Positions 7,605 to 15,005 of a stretch of DNA of 34,074 nt are shown here, piece after piece. A program made the position numbers and the translations under genes. The stretch comes from Bacteroidaceae bacterium (lineage in GTDB: Bacteria > Bacteroidota > Bacteroidia > Bacteroidales > Bacteroidaceae): contig JAFYNL010000039.1 in the NCBI GenBank assembly GCA_017548075.1, positions 1 through 34,074 of the forward strand, written 5' to 3'. How positions within the stretch are numbered: position 1 is the first letter of the stretch; each line of letters opens with the position of its first letter. Under the pieces are notes generated by a model, which saw nothing but the letters and a program-made list of their open reading frames with translations, was not told where the DNA came from and searched no databases.

Positions 7605-8519
7605 TTAGTTGACTTTGAATTTGGTAATACCGTCGCGAAGGAAGCCTACAATCTGGTTAGCAGCTGCGATGCCAGCATTGACGTTGGCTTCGGCTGTCTG
7701 TGCTCCCATCTTCTTCGGCGTAGCGAAGTAACGGCCTTCGAACTTAGCAAACTCAGCATCTGCATCGGGCTTGATGTCCGTGAGGTACTTGAGGTCTGTG
7801 CGCTCTTCCATAAGCTTGATGAGACCAGCTTCGTCGATGACTTCCTTGCGAGCTGTGTTGACGAGAATGCCGCCCTTCTTCAGCTTGCCAACGAGGTCGT
7901 AGTTTATGCTCTGCTTCGTCTCAGGAGTAGCAGGAATGTGGAGAGACACGATGTCGCAAGTCTCGAAGAGTTCCTCCTGACTCCTTGCTGCAGTCACTCC
8001 AGCAGCCTCAATCACTTCGGCGGGGCAGTAAGCATCGTAGGCAGCAACTTCCATATCGAAGCCCTTTGCCACACGAGCCACATTACGACCTACGTTACCA
8101 AAGGCGAGGATACCAAGCTTCTTGCCCTTCAACTCAGTACCGCTTGTGCCATTGAAGAAGTTGCGAACGCCATAGACGAGCAGTCCGAAGACAAGCTCTG
8201 CCACACTATTGGCGTTCTGTCCAGGCGTGTTCATAGCGACCGCATTGTGAGCCGTGGCAGCTGCGAGGTCAATGTTGTCGTAACCAGCACCAGCGCGAAC
8301 CACTATCTTCAATTGCTTTGCAGCATCCAGCACCTCTGCGTCAACCTTATCCGAACGGATAATCATCGCATCGACATCCTTCACTGCATCCAGCAACTGA
8401 CTCTTCTCTGTGTATTTCTCGAGCATAGCTACTTCATAGCCTGCTGCATCGAAAACTTCTTTAATACCCTTCACGGCCACAGCGGAGAAGGGCTTTTCTG
8501 TAGCGATTAAAACTTTCAT
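7605..8519 (-). CDS. serA: D-3-phosphoglycerate dehydrogenase, short ACT-less type
   Basis: This NAD-dependent enzyme oxidises 3-phosphoglycerate to phosphohydroxypyruvate, the first step of serine synthesis. The 304-residue protein has a Rossmann motif LGILAFGNVGRNVA (135-148), VVRAGAGYDNID (73-84) and catalytic Arg224 in NTARKE. It lacks the C-terminal ACT regulatory domain of E. coli SerA. Where most family members have a catalytic histidine (TPHIG), this one reads TPKKMG (267-272), as in the lysine-type short enzymes known from Bacteroidetes and Entamoeba. The ATG at 8519 gives the family N-terminus MKVLIATEKP; a TTG at 8528 is an unneeded extension into a heptamer repeat. Confidence 0.95.
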   Translation of the reverse strand: MKVLIATEKPFSAVAVKGIKEVFDAAGYEVAMLEKYTEKSQLLDAVKDVDAMIIRSDKVDAEVLDAAKQLKIVVRAGAGYDNIDLAAATAHNAVAMNTPGQNANSVAELVFGLLVYGVRNFFNGTSGTELKGKKLGILAFGNVGRNVARVAKGFDMEVAAYDAYCPAEVIEAAGVTAARSQEELFETCDIVSLHIPATPETKQSINYDLVGKLKKGGILVNTARKEVIDEAGLIKLMEERTDLKYLTDIKPDADAEFAKFEGRYFATPKKMGAQTAEANVNAGIAAANQIVGFLRDGITKFKVN

Positions 8520-8522
8520 AAT

Positions 8523-8550
8523 GGTCAATGCTCAATGTTCAATATTCAAT
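8523..8550. repeat. Heptamer tandem repeat in the serC-serA gap
   Basis: Four units (GGTCAAT, GCTCAAT, GTTCAAT, ATTCAAT on the plus strand) fill the space between serC and serA exactly. The serC stop codon lies inside the last unit. On the minus strand every unit carries a TGA, and the 7-nt period places them in all three reading frames. Confidence 0.85.
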
Positions 8551-9613
8551 GACTCTTCTCAAACTCCTTCATGCAAGCCACGAGAGCCTCGCAGCCTTCG
8601 ATAGTCATTGCGTTGTAGCAACTTGCGCGGAAGCCGCCTACGTCACGATGTCCCTTCACGCCAACCATGCCCTTGCTGGTTGCGAAGGCCATGAACTCAT
8701 CCTGCAGCTCCTGATATTCGGGCTTGAGGACGAAGGTGATGTTCATACGAGAACGGCTGTCCTCTTCGGCTGTGCCGACGAAGAGTTTGTTGCGGTCAAT
8801 CTCGCCATAAACAATCTCTGCACGCTTCTTAGCCAGTTTCTCCATAGCCTCGACGCCACCCTGCTTCTTGATCCACTTCAGGTTCTGCAGAGCGCAATAA
8901 ATGGGCACTGTTGGAGGTGTGTTGAACATGCTGCCCTTGCTGATATGTGTGCGATAGTCGAGCATCGTCGGAATAGGACGACTCACCTTGCCAAGCAGGT
9001 CTTCCTTGATGATGCAGAAGGTCACGCCAGCCATACTCAAGTTCTTCTGAGCACCACCATAAATCATGCCGTACTTGCTCACATCGAGAGGACGAGAGAG
9101 AATATCCGAGCTCATGTCGGCAATCATAGGCACAGGGCTATCGAAATCCTTCAGAATCTCGGTGCCATAGATAGTGTTGTTGGTAGTGATGTGGAAGTAG
9201 TCGGCATCCGCAGGAATAGTGAAGTTCTTGGGGATGTAAGTGAAATTCTTGTCCTTGCTGGAAGCCACTTCGACCACTTCGCCGAAGAGCTTTGCCTCCT
9301 TCTCTGCTTTGGTTGCCCAAACGCCAGTGTTGAGGTAAGCAGCCTTCTTCTCGAGGAAGTTGTAAGGCACCATGCAGAACTCGAGGCTTGCACCGCCTCC
9401 GAGGAAGATGACAGCATAGCCTTCGGGAATGTCGAGCAGTTCCTTGAACAGAGCGACAGCTTCGTCAACGACGGGCTGGAAGTTCTTTGCACGATGGCTT
9501 GTTTCCATAAGAGAGAGGCCACTACCCTCGAACTCAAGGCAAGCAGCAGCGGTTGCCTCCATCACTTCTTTGGGAAGGATAGAAGGACCGGCATTGAAAT
9601 TGTACTTCTTCAT
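8546..9613 (-). CDS. serC: Phosphoserine aminotransferase
   Basis: SerC is a PLP enzyme that transaminates phosphohydroxypyruvate with glutamate to phosphoserine, the second step of serine synthesis; it can also serve pyridoxal phosphate synthesis. The 355-residue length is standard. Visible features are FNAGPSILP (6-14), the phosphate-contacting loop GGGASLEF (72-79) and the PLP lysine Lys190 in GGAQKNLS. It heads the operon and is followed by serA after 26 nt. No serB phosphatase gene is present in this window, so the last step must be encoded elsewhere. Confidence 0.96.
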   Translation of the reverse strand: MKKYNFNAGPSILPKEVMEATAAACLEFEGSGLSLMETSHRAKNFQPVVDEAVALFKELLDIPEGYAVIFLGGGASLEFCMVPYNFLEKKAAYLNTGVWATKAEKEAKLFGEVVEVASSKDKNFTYIPKNFTIPADADYFHITTNNTIYGTEILKDFDSPVPMIADMSSDILSRPLDVSKYGMIYGGAQKNLSMAGVTFCIIKEDLLGKVSRPIPTMLDYRTHISKGSMFNTPPTVPIYCALQNLKWIKKQGGVEAMEKLAKKRAEIVYGEIDRNKLFVGTAEEDSRSRMNITFVLKPEYQELQDEFMAFATSKGMVGVKGHRDVGGFRASCYNAMTIEGCEALVACMKEFEKSH

Positions 9614-9653
9614 TGTTTAAGATTTTATATGATTCTTTTATAATTTGCGCCCA

Positions 9654-9661
9654 CAAAGATA
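9654..9661 (-). promoter_or_regulatory. -7 box TATCTTTG upstream of serC
   Basis: On the minus strand TATCTTTG lies about 40 nt before the serC ATG. No good TTTG element is present 19-21 nt upstream, where the sequence is a heptamer repeat, so only half of the consensus supports it. Confidence 0.4.
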
Positions 9662-9668
9662 CAAAAAA

Positions 9669-9753
9669 ATAAAGAATAAAGCGTAAAGAATGAAGAATTA
9701 TGAACTCTAAACAATAATTTTTCACTTTTAATTTTTCTCTTTTCACTTTTTGT
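9669..9753. repeat. Degenerate heptamer array between serC and tRNA-Pro
   Basis: About twelve 7-nt units run in one register. Seven are of the ATAAAGA type (9669-9717, for example ATAAAGA, ATAAAGC, GTAAAGA, ATGAAGA) and five are of the TTTTCAC type (9719-9753: TTTTCAC, TTTTAAT, TTTTCTC, TTTTCAC, TTTTTGT). The array fills the spacer between the divergent serC promoter and the tRNA-Pro promoter. Stop codons recur in every frame on the plus strand. Confidence 0.65.
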
Positions 9754-9755
9754 TG

Positions 9756-9763
9756 TATCTTTG
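9756..9763 (+). promoter_or_regulatory. -7 box TATCTTTG for tRNA-Pro
   Basis: TATCTTTG, followed by the frequent Bacteroidetes continuation CACC, lies 42 nt before the tRNA. No clear TTTG element is seen at the right distance because the upstream region is a T-rich heptamer array. Confidence 0.5.
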
Positions 9764-9805
9764 CACCGCTTTTCGCGCTAATGAGCAATTAGCGATATAA
9801 GCAAT

Positions 9806-9878
9806 CGGGGTGTAGCGCAGTTGGTAGCGCACCTGGTTTGGGACCAGGTGGTCGCCCGTTCGAGTCGGGTCACCCCGA
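9806..9878 (+). tRNA. tRNA-Pro (anticodon TGG)
   Basis: The 73-nt sequence folds as a cloverleaf. The acceptor stem is CGGGGTG with CACCCCG. The D arm contains AGTTGGTAGC. The anticodon stem CCTGG/CCAGG closes a TTTGGGA loop with anticodon TGG, which reads CCA and other proline codons. The T arm is CCCGTTCGAGTCGGG. The discriminator base is A and CCA is not encoded. A run of T (from 9881) follows directly and may end transcription. Confidence 0.96.
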
Positions 9879-9934
9879 CTTTTTTTTATTTACACCAGTC
9901 ATTCCTTACATGTTTGACCACTAACAACACAACT

Positions 9935-11983
9935 ATGAAAAGAATCCTTTCCCTTGCTTCTTTCTTGCTGATGGCTTTAGCAGGACAAGCTCAGAACCCG
10001 TATCTCCCTTTGTGGGAACATCTGCCTGATGGCGAGCCTCGTGTATTCGAAGACCCTGATAATCCAGGTAAGTTGCGTGCATATATTATTGGTTCACACG
10101 ATACACATTACTCTGAGTATTGCGGCAATGATATTCGTATGTGGTCAGCTCCGGTGGAAGACCTCACCAATTGGCGCGATGAAGGTCCTATCTTTTCTCA
10201 TTTCGTCGATGGCCGTTGGGACACGATGTATGCTCCAGACCTTGTGGAAGTCAAGGATAAGGCGACTGGCAAAAAGACATATTGGCTCTATCCCCACTCT
10301 CGCGGTTGGAGACGCGTAGCAATGGTATGCAAGGGTGACCGTCCTAATGGACCATTTACTCCCGTGAATCTCACACCCGATGGTCGCGCTTGTGTCGAGG
10401 GTTCTTTGATTGACTTCGACCCAAGTGTCTTTATTGAAAACATTACGGATAAAAAGGACAAGGATTACGACAAAGGCTTCCGTGCCTATGTCTTCTACGG
10501 TTTTCAGCATAGTACAGCCTGTGAACTTGACCAGAACACGATGTTCAGCAAGCGTCCAGGCACTGAGTTGATTGACCCCTTTATCCCTGCAAGCAGTCAT
10601 GATGGCAGGCTTTTGGACAAAGAAGGCAGCGAGTACAAGGCTCTCTATGAAGGTCAGAATCCGCTCGACTTCAACTTCTTCGAGGCTTCATCCATTCGTC
10701 AGGTCGGCAACAAATATGTGATGGTCTTCTCTGGCTATAGTGGAAAGGAATATGGCTTAGGCAATACCAATAGTGCGCTTCGTTATGCTTATGGCGACTC
10801 GCCACTTGGTCCTTGGCGTTCTGGAGGCGTATTGGTCGATAGTCGAGGCGTCGTTCTCAATGAGGATGGTTCTCATCTGACGACCACCAACTTCGCTCAC
10901 AACACTCATGGTTCGCTCCAAGAGATTAACGGCCAGTGGTATGTCTTCTATCATCGTCCACCTCGAGGCTTTGCCAATGCTCGTCAGGCAATGGTTGCGC
11001 CAGTGAAGATTGAGTGGGACAAGAAGCCTGTTGCCAAAGGTGGACAGGTTCGCATTACTGGTTACGACCCCTTTGCCAAGAACAATGAATGGACAGCGAA
11101 GGCTTCCGACGGCAACGAATATACTGGAGCAGAGGTGACGAGCGAGGGCTTCCAAATCTTCGGCCTGCCTCCTTATCAGTACTACAGCGCCGGCATTGCC
11201 TGTTATGTAGCTGGTCCTGGCAGCAACGAATGGATGCAGGACAACCACGATGTATGGTCGAACCACATGGACTTGGCGGGCATCAAGAACGGCGGCATTG
11301 TCGGCTTCAAGTACTTCGGCTTCGAAGGTCTCGCAAAGGATACAAAGGGAGTGAAGGCTTTCGAGGGAACCAAGCAAGGCGACAACACTTCGCTTTGCCT
11401 TCACCTGACTCCCAGCGGTCGTGGCGCTTTCAAGATTCATGTTATGCTCGACGGACCTTATTCAGGCGAGACTTGGAAGGGACGCGAGATTGCAGTTATC
11501 GATGTTCCTGCCGATGCAAAGCGCGAAGCCCAGAAATTCATGGCTCCTGTGTCTGCAGTAGAAGGCCTTGCGGGCAAGCACGCCATCTATCTCGTCGTAG
11601 AAGGACCGGAAGTTCAAGAGCCCCAGCAACGCCAGCAATTCGGTCGTCGTCAGCAGCCACAGCGTCCACAAGGTCTCTTCGACCTACACGGAATCTGGTT
11701 TGGCAAAAAGGGCACAATGTTCCCACAGGCAGTTCCTCAGGTCACTATTACAGTCGACGGCAAGCCTCTCAATATCCCCGAAACGCCCATCTATAGCAGT
11801 AATGCCAACGGCTACACAGAGGTGAACCACTATCAAGTCTATGGTGCCTTGAAAGCAAACAGCGTATTGAAGGCTACTTCCGAGAACCCCAAAGTGCAGT
11901 TCCAGGTCAGCCCCATCACAGATGGTCGCGCAACTATTCGCGCAACTTACGAAGGAAAAGAGAAAATCTTCCTTATCAACTAA
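9935..11983 (+). CDS. Secreted GH43-like glycoside hydrolase with C-terminal beta-sandwich
   Basis: The 682-residue protein has a signal peptide (1-20, ending GQAQ) and a five-bladed propeller domain at about 25-385. GH43-type catalytic positions can be proposed: an Asp in FEDPD (38-42), Asp102 in MYAPDLVEV and Glu250 in FFEASSIRQVG. A second domain (about 420-600) resembles a CBM6-like carbohydrate-binding sandwich, followed by a Gln/Arg-rich linker (EPQQRQQFGRRQQPQ) and a further small domain. It probably acts on arabinose- or xylose-containing polysaccharides; the substrate is not determinable. I placed the start at ATG 9935, because a longer reading from 9821 would run through tRNA-Pro. 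Its last 8 nt overlap the convergent aminotransferase gene. Confidence 0.82.
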   Translation: MKRILSLASFLLMALAGQAQNPYLPLWEHLPDGEPRVFEDPDNPGKLRAYIIGSHDTHYSEYCGNDIRMWSAPVEDLTNWRDEGPIFSHFVDGRWDTMYAPDLVEVKDKATGKKTYWLYPHSRGWRRVAMVCKGDRPNGPFTPVNLTPDGRACVEGSLIDFDPSVFIENITDKKDKDYDKGFRAYVFYGFQHSTACELDQNTMFSKRPGTELIDPFIPASSHDGRLLDKEGSEYKALYEGQNPLDFNFFEASSIRQVGNKYVMVFSGYSGKEYGLGNTNSALRYAYGDSPLGPWRSGGVLVDSRGVVLNEDGSHLTTTNFAHNTHGSLQEINGQWYVFYHRPPRGFANARQAMVAPVKIEWDKKPVAKGGQVRITGYDPFAKNNEWTAKASDGNEYTGAEVTSEGFQIFGLPPYQYYSAGIACYVAGPGSNEWMQDNHDVWSNHMDLAGIKNGGIVGFKYFGFEGLAKDTKGVKAFEGTKQGDNTSLCLHLTPSGRGAFKIHVMLDGPYSGETWKGREIAVIDVPADAKREAQKFMAPVSAVEGLAGKHAIYLVVEGPEVQEPQQRQQFGRRQQPQRPQGLFDLHGIWFGKKGTMFPQAVPQVTITVDGKPLNIPETPIYSSNANGYTEVNHYQVYGALKANSVLKATSENPKVQFQVSPITDGRATIRATYEGKEKIFLIN

Positions 11984-13145
11984 GTGCTCTGACGATTCTG
12001 TCGATTGCCTCGTTCACAACTGAACGGGGACAGCCGACATTTAGGCGCATGAAACCCACGCCGCCTTTGCCGAACATGGCTCCAGAATTCATGCCGATTT
12101 TGGCATCGAAGGCAAAGAAGTGTTCCAACTCGCCTTGTGTCTTGAAGCCCAGAGCCGTGCAATCCAAGAATACAAGGAAACTTGCTTCGGGAACGATGGG
12201 ACGAATCTGCGGACATTCCTCCGCAAAGCGCTTCACGACGAGGTCGATGTTTCCTTGCACATAGTCAAGCATTTGTTGCTTCCATTCCCTGCCTTCGTCG
12301 CTATAACAAGCCATCACGCAGTCACAGGCAAAGACATTTCCGAGGTCTTGGTCCGTGCCCCAAATATAGTTGAAGTACTGTTCACGAAGCTTTTTATCAT
12401 AGACAATTGCTTGACTCGCCACGATGCCTGGCATGTTGAAGGTCTTCGAGGGAGCCTGCAGGGTGATGCTGATGCGGCGTGCCTCCTCGCTGACGCTGGC
12501 GAAGGGGATGTGCTTGTGTCCCTTGAAGAGCATATCGCAATGAATCTCGTCACTTATCACGATGACGCCTTCCTCTGCACAAATATGGGCAACTTGCTGC
12601 AAATCTTCCTTCGACCAACAAATGCCGGCAGGATTGTGAGGATTGCAAAGTATCATCATTTTGCAGCCTTTAATGTCCTTGCGAAGTGCCTCAAAGTCCA
12701 TTGCAAAAGAGGTTTCGGTCCGACGAAGCGAAGATTGTACGACTTCTCGCTTGCATGCTTCGGGCACAAAACAGAAGGGATGATAGACGGGCTCCTGAAT
12801 GAGAATGCGGTCACCTTTCTCCGTGAATGCTTGCGTAGCGAGGAAAATGCCCGAAACAACCCCAGGAATGTAGCAAATCATCTCTCTCGTGACATCCATC
12901 CCATACTGTTCCTTGTTCCAACGACAAATGCTTTCGTAATAAGGAGGATTCTGGCAAGTGTAGCCTAAGATGCCTTGTTCCAGGCGTTTACGAATGACGT
13001 TGAAGATGAAAGGAGGCGTTCGGAAGTCCATATCGGCCACCCACATCGGGATGAGGTCGTCGGTTCCACACTCATCTTTTACTCTGTCAATCTTAATTGC
13101 ATCTGTCCCTATGCGGGGAATTATCTCGTCGAAATCGTATTTCAT
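11976..13145 (-). CDS. PatB/MalY-type PLP aminotransferase / C-S lyase
   Basis: The 389-residue protein is a fold-type I PLP enzyme of the MalY/PatB group. Seen are MWVADMDFRTPP (34-45), GYTCQNPPYY (61-70), NPHNPAGICWS (168-178), SDEIHCD (198-204) and the PLP lysine Lys234 in APSKTFNMPG. Members are usually cystathionine beta-lyases or related C-S lyases, releasing homocysteine, pyruvate and ammonia; some act as aminotransferases or regulators. It follows mnmA by 7 nt, and may thus relate to sulfur supply, though that link is only positional. Confidence 0.9.
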   Translation of the reverse strand: MKYDFDEIIPRIGTDAIKIDRVKDECGTDDLIPMWVADMDFRTPPFIFNVIRKRLEQGILGYTCQNPPYYESICRWNKEQYGMDVTREMICYIPGVVSGIFLATQAFTEKGDRILIQEPVYHPFCFVPEACKREVVQSSLRRTETSFAMDFEALRKDIKGCKMMILCNPHNPAGICWSKEDLQQVAHICAEEGVIVISDEIHCDMLFKGHKHIPFASVSEEARRISITLQAPSKTFNMPGIVASQAIVYDKKLREQYFNYIWGTDQDLGNVFACDCVMACYSDEGREWKQQMLDYVQGNIDLVVKRFAEECPQIRPIVPEASFLVFLDCTALGFKTQGELEHFFAFDAKIGMNSGAMFGKGGVGFMRLNVGCPRSVVNEAIDRIVRALS

Positions 13146-13152
13146 ATATGTC

Positions 13153-14250
13153 TTATCTTTCCTTGTAAATGCTTATCTCGCCACTTCCATAACAGATTGT
13201 TGCCTCGGCATCGTAGATACAACCGAACTGACCAGGTGCGATGCCTTGAATGGGAGCGTCTGAATGGATGTGATAGCCCTCGTCATCGAGGCTGATAAGG
13301 CCAGGCATGAAATGATCCACATGCCTTACCTTGAACTGAATCGGCTTGGGTTCTTCGCTCTTCTGAACAGGCAAAGGCTCCGTTATATAGTGGAAATCAG
13401 CCAAACGGAAGTCGTGTCCGTACTGCAGTTGAGTGTCCCATCCGTTCGCCACAAAGATGATGTTCTTCTTGACATTCTTCTTTACGACGAACCACGGACC
13501 ACCGCTCAAGCCCAAACCTTTCCTTTGTCCGATGGTATGGAACCAGAAACCTTTATGCTTTCCGACGACCTTGCCCGTCTCGATATCAATAATCTTGCCC
13601 TCCTGCTCGCCCATGAAGCGACGGATGAAGTCGTTGTAGTTTATCTTGCCGAGGAAGCAGATGCCCTGACTGTCCTTGCGTCTGGCACTCGGAAGTTTAG
13701 CATCGAGAGCTATTTGACGGACTTCGTCCTTCATCAGATGACCTATCGGGAAAAGCGTATGACTGAGTCGCTCGTAGCTGAGCTGAGCAAGAAAATCGGT
13801 CTGATCCTTGACTGGATCTTTCGCCGTTCCGAGCCACATCTTCCCGTCTCGCTCGACGTTTGTGGCATAATGCCCAGTTGCGATATAATCATAGTTGTGC
13901 CCCACCTTCTGCTCGAAAGCGCCAAACTTGATGAGACGATTGCACATCACATCCGGATTGGGCGTCAGTCCCAGCTTGATTCGCTCGATAGTATAGCCCA
14001 CAACCTGCTCCCAATATTCTTTCTGAAGGTCAGTCACCTCGAGTTTTAAGCCGTACTTCCGAGCCGTTGCCTGCGAGAGTTCGATGTCCTCCTCAGCCGA
14101 GCACGACGAATACTCCCCATCCATACCTATTTTAATATAGTGGAGGTCAGGCTTCAACCCAGCCTCGCAAAGCAGATGCACAACGACTGCGCTATCCACT
14201 CCGCCAGATATCAGAACGGCCACACTGCCCTTTATCTTGTCATAATCCAT
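13153..14250 (-). CDS. mnmA: tRNA-specific 2-thiouridylase MnmA
   Basis: MnmA thiolates uridine 34 of tRNA-Lys, -Glu and -Gln using sulfur relayed to an active-site cysteine. The 365-residue length fits. The PP-loop SGGVDS is at 15-20, the first catalytic cysteine is Cys103 in NPDVMCNR, and the persulfide cysteine is Cys198 in [14 protein letters not shown] (125-129) and WFVVKKN further along are also typical. The region directly upstream of the ATG is a 22-nt tandem repeat in which I see no TAnnTTTG box, so the gene may depend on readthrough from the NigD-like gene. Confidence 0.95.
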   Translation of the reverse strand: MDYDKIKGSVAVLISGGVDSAVVVHLLCEAGLKPDLHYIKIGMDGEYSSCSAEEDIELSQATARKYGLKLEVTDLQKEYWEQVVGYTIERIKLGLTPNPDVMCNRLIKFGAFEQKVGHNYDYIATGHYATNVERDGKMWLGTAKDPVKDQTDFLAQLSYERLSHTLFPIGHLMKDEVRQIALDAKLPSARRKDSQGICFLGKINYNDFIRRFMGEQEGKIIDIETGKVVGKHKGFWFHTIGQRKGLGLSGGPWFVVKKNVKKNIIFVANGWDTQLQYGHDFRLADFHYITEPLPVQKSEEPKPIQFKVRHVDHFMPGLISLDDEGYHIHSDAPIQGIAPGQFGCIYDAEATICYGSGEISIYKER

Positions 14251-14251
14251 A

Positions 14252-14376
14252 ATAACTTTTCAAACGACCCTAATTAAGTTGCCCAACTTAACACGTTAAG
14301 TTTGCAATCATAACACGTTACGTTTGGCTTTTAACCACGTTAACTTTTTCATTTAACTACGCCATCTGATTCTCAG
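14252..14376. repeat. Degenerate 22-nt tandem array (about six units) upstream of mnmA
   Basis: A core related to TTAAGTT recurs in exact 22-nt register at 14252 (ATAACTT), 14274 (TTAAGTT), 14296 (TTAAGTT), 14318 (TTACGTT), 14340 (TTAACTT) and 14362 (CCATCTG). The best-conserved unit part is TAACACGTTAAGTTTGC. Around 14285-14302 the sequence is almost a perfect palindrome (AACTTAAC, AC, GTTAAGTT). It fills the gap from 20 nt past the NigD-like stop codon to the mnmA start. The same unit occurs at 22490-22577. Confidence 0.85.
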
Positions 14377-14396
14377 CAACTTAGAAGACTCGCTTT

Positions 14397-15005
14397 TCAC
14401 GGCTTTTTGAAGGTCCAAACCTGCTCGCCTTTGAAGGTCTTGATGTGAAGGACGATATTATTTCCTGCTGGAATCGTCTCGAAATCATCCATTTTGAGGC
14501 TTGCATAAACGGTCTCCGTATAGGAGAGAGGATCGCCATTCTGCCGATGATGAAGGCTGATATGGGTAGTGTTTCCACTCACTTCGTCCACTCGATAACC
14601 CCAGTATTGTGTGCCTCCTTGCGTGAGAGGAGCGAGTTGCATATTAATGTATCGACCTGATTGCCAAACGCTTGTGACCTTAATTGGGTCGGGTTCGTAG
14701 GCAAGTCCTGTAGAGTCGCAAAGCAGATAGGCTCCCGTCGCTTTATAGAGTCTCGCGGTCTGACCTTCAGGAACATAGCCGCAAACGGCTCGATAGCTGA
14801 AGTTCTCCTTGTAACCCGACTGCGGATTGGAGAGGGTGTAAGTTCGTTCGTCATCAGTCGTGAGTTCTATCATCGTGCCAGAATCATCGGTCCGAAGCAT
14901 CGCAAACTCAGTCACGACATTCGGATAGATGTCGGAAGTCCCGTCCCCATCGTCTTTGCACGAAGCCAGACAAGCAATCAAAAAGAGTAAAAGAACCTTC
15001 TTCAT
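14397..15005 (-). CDS. NigD-like lipoprotein
   Basis: The 202-residue protein has a lipoprotein signal (ACLASC, lipidation at Cys16) followed by an acidic KDDGDGTSD spacer, as seen in NigD/NigD-like proteins of Bacteroidales. The remainder looks like two beta-rich domains (about 30-90 and 95-200). NigD was named from a bacteriocin-linked operon in Prevotella nigrescens, but most copies, as here, have no known function. Its ATG overlaps the acyltransferase stop codon (ATGA), so it is translated from the same transcript as the envelope genes upstream. Confidence 0.8.
   Translation of the reverse strand: MKKVLLLFLIACLASCKDDGDGTSDIYPNVVTEFAMLRTDDSGTMIELTTDDERTYTLSNPQSGYKENFSYRAVCGYVPEGQTARLYKATGAYLLCDSTGLAYEPDPIKVTSVWQSGRYINMQLAPLTQGGTQYWGYRVDEVSGNTTHISLHHRQNGDPLSYTETVYASLKMDDFETIPAGNNIVLHIKTFKGEQVWTFKKP

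Noticed and set aside
7575-9643. Long plus-strand open frames opposite serA and serC (311 and 371 codons)
   Set aside because: They are shadows of well-recognised genes and have no motifs of their own.
9821-9934. Upstream extension of the GH43-like gene
   Set aside because: It would be translated from tRNA-Pro sequence; the signal peptide starts at ATG 9935.
14252-14376. 22-nt arrays as CRISPR
   Set aside because: Units are contiguous and degenerate, with no unique spacers and no cas genes.
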